DNA of 64,000 nucleotides from Candidula unifasciata (taxonomy: Eukaryota; Mollusca; Gastropoda; Stylommatophora; Geomitridae). This document shows positions 22,936 through 64,000 of the stretch, in pieces. The notes beneath the pieces were generated by a model, which saw only the letters and a list, made by a program, of their open reading frames with translations, did not search any database and was not told the DNA's origin. The stretch is from positions 362,363 to 426,362 of the forward strand of contig CAJHNH020002791.1 of NCBI GenBank assembly GCA_905116865.2, read 5' to 3'. The translations under genes were made by a program, and so were the position numbers. How positions within the stretch are numbered: the stretch's first letter is position 1; each line of letters opens with the position of its first letter.

Positions 22936-23024
22936 TGCTCGTGGGGCTCCTGAATAGGTCTAGCACCAGACTCCCCATGCGTCACTCCAGCAGAGGATTA
23001 TAATCACTCCTGATCGTCTTTTTA

Positions 23025-23450
23025 TGGGATGGTCGGTTGTGGCAACAAAGTCAGGCCCAGCTACACACTATCTGACCTTTTATTCATGTTTGCTTATGCT
23101 GGTCTGCGTTAGAGGGGTGTCACGGTGTACTGATGTCTTCGGAAAGCTTTCTGTGTTGCCTGTTAATCGTTTGTATGTGAGCAGCAGCCGACGACATTGC
23201 CTTTTAAACTCTGAAAGCAGCAAAGCGTTGCTTCAACGGGTCGTACGCTGCACTCTCTCATGGGACCTAGGCTGAGGCTGTAGGCTAAAGGGTTTGTGTT
23301 AGGGCCAGTTCTAGATATCGTGTCGGTCACCGATTGTAGGATCTGAGACAAGACCCCTGTAATTTAGATCAGCAAGAAAAAGCATGAATGAAAGGTCAGC
23401 TAGTGTGTAGCTGAGCCAGACTTTTGTGACTAGAACCGGATGGTCAGGTG
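23025..23450. mobile_element. Palindromic MITE family P2
   Basis: The left arm GTCAGGCCCAGCTACACACT and CTGACCTTTTATTCATG is inverted at the right end (CATGAATGAAAGGTCAGCTA, GTGTGTAGCTGAGCCAGAC), giving arms of about 60 bp. The open frame inside (23024-23275) is an accident of this element. Confidence 0.65.
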
Positions 23451-24160
23451 ATGACCACACAGCCTAACCATTTCCGGCAGGCACAGTCCACCCAAACTTC
23501 CTGGACTTGTTCAAGCATAAATCCTCCCAGCTGCTAATTCTGATTCGTTGAAGCGCAGCTGGTCGAATGATTAGAGCGTTGGGCTGTCATGTGGAAGTCC
23601 CGCTTCGCAATCCTCGGTAAGGTTACGTAGATTTTTGTACTGGGGGCGAAAATAACCATCCTAACCTGCACAATTCGTGGCGGCTGCAATAGCCTCGAGC
23701 ATGAGAGCCCAACGCCATAAACCTCGGTCTCAAAACATCCATGTCCTATTGTTAAAGCCTGAGTTATTCACACTCTACAGGACATATTGCATCAGTAGCG
23801 ATAAAAAGGGCTGAGGATAGGAGGTGGTGGGGGAGGGGGGAACTGACTGACTTTTTACCCCACCAGGACATCACACAAGCGATAAACACCCGATGACACA
23901 ATGTGCCACCATGTGGAGGAGGATCACCGTGGAGAGGTCCCAGAAACCGCGTTCAGCCATTAGGCCATATTTATGGCCGGGCTATATTGCGGCCCCTGGC
24001 AAGAGCCAAAGTAGGGCTTTAAATAACGAAAAATGTCATCCTAAAAAGGACGGGAAGTGTTGGAGGGGGGAGGGGAGTGCCGTCCCAAATGTCATCACCC
24101 AGGGGTTGGGAGGTGACAAGAGGACACAAATAAGTGTTTTGAAAACGTTAAAAAAAGATA
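23450..24160. other. Intergenic stretch with a degenerate tRNA-like SINE
   Basis: About 23550-23720 has a tRNA-like head (GCGCAGCTGGTCGAATGATT, AGAGCGTTGGGCTG). 23865-24060 resembles a further SINE body. No gene evident. Confidence 0.4.
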
Positions 24161-24164
24161 AACA

Positions 24165-24830
24165 ATTCTAATAATAATTAAACAATATTTTGAGCATATT
24201 TTCTGAAGATGGACTAATTAATAAAGAAATACAGCAAAGATGCAATAAAGCCAATCAAGTTTTAGACCAAATGGCCCTAATTTTGAAATGCACTAAAAGA
24301 ACATTGTTCAACACACTATTCTTACCAACGCTATGCTATTAGTGTCAAACATGGACACTCTCTTCAGAAGGTTAGTTGCGTATCCTTTACAGGACGTTGC
24401 AGAACCAACCCCAACAGCCCTTGACTGTTGTGTGGTTTTTCTAGGCAAATTTACGTCAAGTAGTTTGCCATTGCTTACTGGACGGTCGGCTTTCTTGATA
24501 TCACTGTCGAAATCAAAGCAAGGCACATGGCCCGCAGCTGGGATCGAACCCGGCATAGAAAACAGAAAGGAAATAGTCACGACAGAAACGAAATGTTCAC
24601 GTACTATGCTAGGTGTAACGAGGAAAGATCGACTTAGGAACGATGACACCAAGAGGAGAGTCGGCACAGGACCAATATTGAACTTTATAGCTAGACAGCA
24701 GATCAGATGGTTTGGCCATGTAACAAGACTGGCACCAGACAGGGCACCACAGAGAGCAATGTTATGCAGATACAGCGGTAACAGAGCCAGAGGTCGACCA
24801 CGCACAAATATCATCATCATCATCACCATA
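24165..24830 (+). pseudogene. LINE family 2 reverse-transcriptase tail, interrupted by a SINE
   Basis: The left part (to 24366) encodes FSEDGLINKEIQQRCNKANQ and then the CQTWTL motif. The right part (from about 24557) encodes NRKEIVTTETKC, GTGPILNFIARQQIRWFGHV and RARGRPRT. These halves adjoin in related LINEs such as 6595-7295; here a reverse-oriented SINE-C (24367-24556) sits between them. Confidence 0.8.
24367..24556 (-). mobile_element. SINE-C copy inserted in a LINE
   Basis: Reverse complement of the family: starts GTTGCGTATCCTTTACAGGA and ends CCCGCAGCTGGGATCGAACC, whose complement contains a perfect-looking B-box GGTTCGATCCC. Flanks CAGAAGG and CAGAAAGG may be a target duplication. 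Confidence 0.82.
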
Positions 24831-25180
24831 AACCACTTATGCCGTTAAACGTCGTGGGGAGGAATAATTTGCGATCCAGTGCACGTTGGCTGCCACTGGC
24901 TATTGTCATGACGTGAAGGCGTAGAGTGTCTTTAATGTTGTCGGTCCATGTTCTCCGCGGCCGTCCTCTTGCTCTTGGAGCTGATCTTCTGAGATGTAGT
25001 GCTTGTGATGGTATTTGATATTGCTGCATTCTAACGAGATGGCCAAACTACTACTTGATCTACTGTTTCTCGATGAATCTAGTACAAGGTGTCATTCCCA
25101 CAATTTGCCTGATAGTTTCATTATTCACTCGACGGCACAAATATAAGAGATATCAAAGGTACTGTATACGAAACGAACAG
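24831..25180 (-). pseudogene. LINE 3' coding fragment, opposite orientation
   Basis: The - strand reads SAPRARGRPRRTWTDNIKDT, the same GRPR.RW.DNI tail as the other LINE family 2 copies. It abuts the + strand fragment head to head at about 24830. Confidence 0.7.
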
Positions 25181-26500
25181 AAGGGCCCATTCCAGAGATA
25201 GCTTCTTACCCTGACGCCGTGAGGCATTTCAGGAGTAGAGAAAAGAAGAAAGAAGAAGAAAAAAATGTGTGTGTGTATAGTATATAACAGTTTTTACTAA
25301 TTCAATCGCTGAAATGCTTGTTTGTAGACCTTTATATTGAATCATTATCTCACCTGCCGGCCTTAGGGATTTTCTTTTTGCCTTTAACTGTTCTTCTTCA
25401 TGCCTGCCTGTAAGTCTGTTGTTCAGCTTATTTGTCTGCTGTATGTCTGTCATTCACTCAGTAAATCTATTTGTCTGTTTATCTGTTTGTCTCCAGCCAT
25501 TTTTCAGTCTGTCTGACTGCTGCCGACACACTTAACTATTTGTCTGTCTGCGCATCCATCCGAGGCTATCTGTAATAAGGCTATCTGTAATCTAAAGTAG
25601 GTCATGACCCATCATTTCACGCATCCACCGGTTTGTCTGTCTATCAGTCTTTCCAAGCTACATTTTCTACTCGTCCCTCTACCAATCTGTCTCTTTACCT
25701 GCATTTACCTAAACTGTCAGCAAATATAGACAGCAACAGTGCACACCAGTCACTAGTTACCCAAACTGTTTGTAAAATGCACATATACCAAAATACCTTG
25801 ACCTCTGCTTAATGTCACAGTCCTGTATTCATGACGCCGATACGCATGTTTTACGCTTGTACTGAAACCACAGATCATTTTCCACTCAATTAAGTTGCAT
25901 GATTTACAGATTAAAGTGCTACTCAATGACGTGTTGTAAAACCGAGCAGCGAAAAAACACCAATGCTTGTTTTTATGTATTAATGTTTCATGTTATATTC
26001 TGGTGCATATAATAACATGTATACTGGCAGTAACCAAAGATAAGCCATTAGTTTTTTTTCTTCATACAGCTGCAGTGAAAATAAAACTTTCAAATGTCGC
26101 GGTGTAGTTTGAATACACAGTGTAGTGAGTGACACCCTACGTGGTTTAATGACGGCAAAGTTGAAGGATAGATAAACAAAAGGAAGTGGAATGTCTTAAT
26201 ATCTGGATACTACCCCAGCAACAACATAGAAAGATGGCGCAACAAGTTGCTGACAGGAATAGGTGAGATAGTGTAGCACAGTACTTCGTGTTCCTCGTGC
26301 TCAGATTGTCGTGGGTTCGTTTCACGGTTGCATCGTTAGATTCACGAGTGCAATTTGTACGGAGATTCCCGGGATACTTTGCCGGAGCTACAGACTTTGT
26401 GCTTTGCGTGACGCTCTCGGTAGGCGGCTAACTGTTCTGCAATGAGAAACCAAGCTCTATTGGATAAAACCCAGTTTAAAAAAAAACGTGAATGCATCGC
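25180..26500. other. Intergenic stretch, TCTG-rich then unique
   Basis: 25380-25700 is rich in imperfect TGTCTGTC repeats. 25700-26500 shows no gene or known repeat; about 26280-26430 may be a degenerate tRNA-like SINE (GTGGGTTCG box). Confidence 0.45.
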
Positions 26501-26507
26501 AAGTGTC

Positions 26508-27300
26508 TACACTTGTTGATGTGAAAATTTTAGGTGCACTTATCACGCTGAAGTTTACGAATTATTTTAAATATAAAGACTGGAAACCGAGACATATGTG
26601 AATGAGGAATGACAAGAATTAAAAGGAGGGGGTTCGATTCTTCCCCTAGCTGTTCCCATTAGAATATCGCATCTTCTTAAAGAAGTCTGTCAAACTTAGT
26701 CTCTTGATTAACGCCTCGACTAGAAATTACGTAATTACCAGACAGGCATGCGAGAGTGCTACCAACACGGCATCCTTTGATAATTTTTTTTTTTTTTTTA
26801 TAATTGAAATTAGCTATTGTAGCCTTTATTTGGGCGTTTACTCCAAAGGTAAAAAAAGAAAAACCTGTATACAACTTCAGTGTCTACACTTGTTGACGTG
26901 AGTATTGCTAGCTACAGATCTCACGCCGAAGTTTAACCATGACTTTAAATGTAACGATTTGAAGGTAAGACACGTGTGATTTATAAAAGAAAGGCGTGTG
27001 AGAGCGCAAGGGAAGGGTTCCTCTTCAGAAGTCTACATGTGGGCGTTTCCCTCAAGGGTACACGAAACACCTGTATACATCTTTAGCGTCTACATTAGTT
27101 GACGCGATTATTGCTAACCACACGTATCACACCAAAGTTTAACCATAACTCAAAATGCAACGACTGGTGGATAAGACACCTGTGATTTATGAAAGAAAGG
27201 CATGTGAGAGCACAAGGAAAAGGTTCAAATCCCGCTCAGCTGTTCCCACTGGAATGATGTCATATCTCCTCAAGGGAGCCAATCAAACCTAGTCGTCTGC
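26508..27300. repeat. Three diverged tandem copies upstream of the kinase gene
   Basis: Each copy begins near (A)GYGTCTACAYTWGTTGAYG (26508, 26879, 27087) and continues with ATCAC(G/A)C(T/C)GAAGTTTA, GTAAGACAC or GATAAGACAC, and GAAAGGCRTGTGAGAGC. Unit length varies (about 371 and 208 bp) because of insertions. Confidence 0.7.
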
Positions 27301-27737
27301 TTTGACCTCCATGCGCAGCCACCCTCGTTCTGGCGTGGACTCAAGTCAGCCATTTTGTCGGTGTCAGATATTCTCCTATATCAACTAGTCATGCATTTTC
27401 GTTGTGAAGTTATTAGTTCGCCCGCTTGAAATGGCCGTGAAAAAAATTATTGGTAGTAATGAACATGATCTAGCACGGCTTGTCACGGGATAGTATGTTC
27501 AGTGTGGAATTTATCGTAAATTTGTTTCCAGTTTGACAGATTTATACCATAACAACCCGTTTCCGGGCTTGTCGACAGAGAGGGGGAGAGACACCAAAAC
27601 ACCTCGACTGTCACTGAGAATTATTTGCACACTTCAGATTTACGGATGATTTTTCTTTGACGGAACGCTGATAGCGTATGCATCAATATTTTAGGTGTTA
27701 ATTGGGTACACGGAGTTAATGAGTTAAAGAATTCAAG
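27300..27737 (+). promoter_or_regulatory. Candidate promoter/5' UTR of the MARK/PAR-1 gene
   Basis: Non-repetitive sequence between the diverged tandem repeat ending about 27300 and the ATG. It contains AGCCATTTTG at 27348-27357, which resembles a YY1-type initiator-proximal site, and no obvious TATA box. An acceptor-like tattttag lies at about 27687-27694, so the ATG may sit in a second, spliced exon. Transcription start not determined. Confidence 0.3.
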
Positions 27738-60499
<32,762 letters not shown>

Positions 60500-61130
60500 G
60501 TAATTGTTGTGTGACCTTCCTGGGCTTGTGATTTTCTGCGAGTGCAGTTTCCTGCTGGTTACAAAGAGCATTTCAGTAGCAGCAGTTGGTTAGTTTTTAT
60601 TGTTCGTAGTGTAGTGAGGGTTCTCATGTTGTGGGTGGCGGAGGCTTGGTCTAGTAGAGTACCTCTTGTTTGCGAAAATTGGTAGCATAAAGAGAAGGTT
60701 GCACTAATGATTCATTTGTTGCATAAAGAGAAGGTTGCTCTGCTGATGATTAATTTGTTGCCCAAAGAAAAGGCTGAAAATATTTGTACTGGACAATTCA
60801 TGCCTTGACCCCAAATATATGTACATTTTATGGGCTTTCAGAATAATTTCTCAATTTTTTGGTTTTAGATTGGCTAATAAATGAAAAAAAAAAACGTATT
60901 CTTCCATATTACATTTTTTGCTTTTCTAATTATACATACAGATATATAGAGGGAGTAATCATTTAACATGAACGGGGTGAAGCATTGAATTAAAAACATT
61001 CCCTGAGGCCTGAAAATATTTGTACTGGACAATCCATGCTGTGACCCCAAATATACGTACATTTTATGGGTTTTCAGAATAATTTCTCAATTTTAATGAG
61101 ACCTAGAAAAAATTTGATGTCAGCTTTCTT
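60500..61130. other. Intron after exon 11b, left part
   Basis: Contains a duplicated block, AATATTTGTACTGGACAATY, CATGCYKTGACCCCAAATAT and TTTCAGAATAATTTCTCAAT, at about 60777-60860 and 61013-61096. Confidence 0.7.
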
Positions 61131-61136
61131 TCTTTT

Positions 61137-61555
61137 TCTTCTTCGGCATTCTGAGCCTATGAGGTTCATTGCTGCAGATATGACCCGCCTCCATTCATCT
61201 CTCTGGTTGGCCTTCCTCTTTCCAGTTGGTGACTCCAAGTGTTTGCAGATCTGTCTGGACATTATCAAACCATCATTTTCTTGGTCTGCCTCGTGGTCTA
61301 CGACCATTCATCTCCCTTGTGTAAACAGTTTTTTCTTCTCTATCATCTGACATTCTTTTTATATGCCCCAACCATTTCAGCCTATTAGCTCTCGTGATGC
61401 CAGTGATCAGTGGTGATTTAAACAGATTATGAATTCTGTTATTGCTTCTAACTCTCCATTCCCCGCTGTTTGCATATTTGATGGGTTCAAAGATTCGCCA
61501 TAAGACTCTGGTTTTCAAAAACATGTAATAAGGCTTCATCTCTTTTAGTTGATGT
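61137..61555 (-). pseudogene. LINE family 1 tail, best preserved copy
   Basis: The - strand 61273-61539 is open for 88 codons: KTRVLWRIFEPIKYANSGEW, RANRLKWLGHIKRMSD and GRRPRGRPRK, a LINE reverse-transcriptase C-terminal tail. The remaining 140 bp is the 3' UTR with CTTCTTCGGCATTCTGAGCC. Confidence 0.8.
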
Positions 61556-63380
61556 CAACTTGGAATAATAAAAACCATTTTGTTCACAAGCATGCCCACC
61601 TAAATGCTGTTTTTAGTAAATGTATTTATATCCAGTGCCTCCTAAACCACTGTGGAGGTGGGAAAAGAACCAGTAACATTAAACAGTGCTTCTTGGAAAC
61701 AGATCACTAAGACTGGCTGGTTTTGGGATATGTATAGGCATGTGGCAGCGACACAGGTTTGGGGCTGACTGAGTCGACGGGGTTAAAACTAACCAAATAT
61801 GGAAAAGTCACGTGTGAAATAATTAAATTTATTCCTTAAACTCCTTCATAAGTCTATACTGATCCAGTTCTTTGCATTAGCAAACAGAAATTGGCACTGA
61901 GGAATACACACACTGGTTTGATTTGTTCGTTTTGAGTCCTCGCAGAAATGCATGCTGCTATAGTTTATCACTTCCTGCAATTTTATTTTAAACCTTACCT
62001 TGAGTGTAACTGACAAACTGGAAGATTTGCTTACAATTTTTTTTTGTCAAGTTGAAACCGCAACCTTCCCTTTATTCAATTCATGTTTCAATGTGAATTT
62101 ACAGTTGTTAATTTGTACTTTTTTGTTGTTCTAACTAGAAATGTTTTTAATACAGGAGATTTATATCAACTTTTTAATTTTAGAGTGATATCTCTTGATT
62201 TAAATAATGCAGTATACTGATGTACAAATGAAGTAATGAGTCCCTTTGATGCCATGGAGTGTTTTGATTACTTGACACTAGTCCTGTATGTTTAAACACT
62301 CATTAGGTGTTGTGGCCAATATCACTCAGGCCTTTTACTTCCCAGAAAATTTCATGATACTCATTTACGTTGGCGTCTCTTTGAAAAGAAAAAAAAAATA
62401 CCTATCGCAACATAATAATCATAGCACTGCTGAGGTTTTATGTCTACACATATACCTAACTGATATGGAGGTAATCTTCAGTTTCAAATATATTATTGGA
62501 GAACTGTTAAAGAAATGCTCTTTTATTGACATTACAGTTCTTGTCGTAGTTGTAGTAACCTAGAGCATTCTCTCTTTTCTCAGTAACAGCCATTCAATGT
62601 AGCTTTATATTTGCATGAGTTCATTTATTGCATGCATGTTTTTGTGCTTGCTAAATTTACTCTTGGATATGTGTAGATATTCTGTAACATTTGTGATTTT
62701 TAACAGCTTTTGTGTGTGTGTGTGTGATTTCTTGAGTGTACATTTATCTCGGCTGCACATTTCTGCACTAAACAGTCACTTTTTGCTTGCTTTGTTAACA
62801 TTTGTTTGTTGTTGCAACATGTTTCCATGATTTTACATTGAGTTCAGCATGGGGTATTGTTTTGTTTGTGATAATCTGTAGTTTAGCTGATGTTTGATGA
62901 GGTAAGACCAGGGCCATATTTAAGCAATGTGTAACATGTGCAGCTGCACAGAATGGCACAATTTTAGGTTTTGCACAGTTTTTAGGGTGGCAAACTATAG
63001 CTAGTAGTCAAAGAACTGACTAAATTACGGATTTTTGTAAAAATATACTTTAAAAAAACTGTAGTCATGATTTTGCTTGTGTTTAAAATATAGAGTAAAT
63101 TTAAATTTGCACATTTTAATAATCTGTTGTTGATTCAGTTAAGTTTAAAATTGAAATAACTATTTCCACAACTAATTGTTGGTAGTCTCTAAATGTATAA
63201 CGATGCTGTTTAGCTGAGGGAAGAGGGGAAGCATACAGTAAAGGACGGCATAGTAGTGTCATACTGACTAGATATGAGCCTGATAAAGATATTCAGTGAT
63301 AAGGAAGCCAAAAAATTTAAGAGAGATCTTATGCTTTGTAAATTATATCAAACTGATAAAGTAAAGCATGAGGAATTTGT
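61556..63380. other. AT-rich intron, nothing coding
   Basis: Unique AT-rich sequence; 62288-62400 resembles a decayed SINE-A. CAGGGCCATATTTAAG at about 62909 resembles a hAT-type terminus but no partner end was found. No UBA-domain exon recognised. Confidence 0.5.
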
Positions 63381-63384
63381 CCCA

Positions 63385-63480
63385 GGAAGTAAAGGCATTC
63401 ATCTTGTGCCGATTGGTCTATAAAAATATAGGTCTAGCCCTATATGCCTAAAAGCGTGGAAATGGGACCTTTACTTTCTT
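63385..63480 (+). mobile_element. SINE-A 3' fragment
   Basis: GTGCCGATTGGTCTATAAAA, ATATAGGTCTAGCCCTATAT and AAAGCGTGGAAATGGGACCT, ending TTTACTTTC. It shows the family 3' end clearly. Confidence 0.75.
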
Positions 63481-63707
63481 ACTTTATGAGGAAATTGATC
63501 AGTCAGGATATTTAAATTGATGCGAGACGTCTCAGAAAAATGATTAATAATTACTTAAAACAGACAGTGGTAATTAAAATGTGAAATAAAAGTGGGCTTA
63601 ATGAATAGATACAAGACAAAGTAAGACATGGGTGGGTGTTGTTATTAGATCTGTCTCTTTAGAGAAATAATAAAAAGAAAAATTAAAGGTAGTTCAAGAG
63701 TATATGT

Positions 63708-63935
63708 TGGGGGCTCCTGTGGTATGGTGGCTAGACACCTGCCTGCAGATCTGGAGGTCCTGGGTTCAAATCCGCAAAGTGCTTTTTTTTTCCCCAGACA
63801 TGACCTTATCTCCCAAGTCAACCCAGCCTTAAATGGATACCAGGTAAAATACTGGGAAGTAAAGGCCGCAAAACAAGATATTGACCACATCACCCACCAG
63901 GAGCTGCTGGGTCTATAAAAAATAGGAGTCTAGCC
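63708..63935 (+). mobile_element. SINE-A copy with clear tRNA-like promoter
   Basis: Head GGGGCTCCTGTGGTATGGTG, A-box-like TGGTGGCTAGACACCTG and a perfect B-box GGTTCAAATCC at 63763-63773, followed by the body AAGTCAACCCAGCCTTAAAT and GACCACATCACCCACCAGGA. The spacing fits a Pol III internal promoter. Confidence 0.82.
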
Positions 63936-64000
63936 TAATGTACCTGGTTTAGGTTTAGATTTAGGTTTAGATGACAGATCAACATCATGGCACAAGGGTA

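Noticed and set aside
61066..61350. 94-codon + strand frame at 61.1 kb
   Set aside because: It is the antisense shadow of a LINE 3' tail whose - strand encodes the KWLGHIKRM / GRPRGRPRK motif.
63708..63780. Functional tRNA genes at SINE heads
   Set aside because: A- and B-box-like motifs are present, but no full cloverleaf can be drawn and each is followed by the conserved SINE body.
63940..63975. TTTAGG-like repeats at the right edge as telomeric sequence
   Set aside because: Only three or four imperfect TTTAGG/TTTAGA units; too short, and not the TTAGGG expected for molluscs.
60500..64000. Search for the UBA-domain exon of the kinase
   Set aside because: No phase-1 exon encoding an MVxMGY(S/T)-like motif was found, so the rest of the gene is taken to lie outside the window.

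Overview
The window looks like nuclear DNA of an invertebrate animal, most likely a spiralian and probably a gastropod mollusc. Genes are split into many short exons (49-177 bp) with GT-AG introns. The introns are full of tRNA-derived SINEs, 3' ends of non-LTR retrotransposons, hAT-type MITEs and minisatellites. Taxon is inferred from architecture only. No bacterial-type operon, CRISPR array, rRNA or standalone tRNA gene was seen.

Two protein-coding genes are supported, both on the + strand. (1) Bases 19-10045 hold the last nine recognisable coding exons of a WDR43/UTP5 orthologue, a small-subunit processome protein: a basic linker, the Utp12 domain, an acidic tail and the stop codon at 10043-10045. 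(2) Bases 27738-60499 hold the 5' part of a MARK/PAR-1 kinase: the initiator ATG (with an in-frame stop upstream), the complete kinase domain, and then two tandem 100-bp versions of the next exon (59549-59648 and 60400-60499). These look like mutually exclusive alternative exons. The UBA, spacer and KA1 parts must lie to the right of the window. All called exon junctions within each gene join in compatible phase.

The 17.7 kb between the genes (10046-27737) has no convincing gene. It holds SINEs, a mariner-like remnant (about 13.5 kb), a palindromic hAT-like MITE inserted in a SINE (18.4 kb), a roughly 2 kb Helitron-like element carrying its own tandem repeats (19.3-21.3 kb), a pogo/Tigger remnant inserted next to it (21.36-22.16 kb), a second palindromic MITE family (22.2 and 23.0 kb), LINE fragments and a diverged tandem repeat just upstream of the kinase gene.

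Inside the genes almost every long intron carries a minisatellite. The most striking is a 1.8 kb array of 49-bp units (35735-37527). Each unit is a complete 3' splice-site module followed directly by GT, and the last unit is the real acceptor of kinase exon 3. Several arrays begin exactly where a SINE or LINE 3' end stops, which suggests retroelement tails seeded them. The two genes show no sign of working in one pathway; they are simply neighbours.
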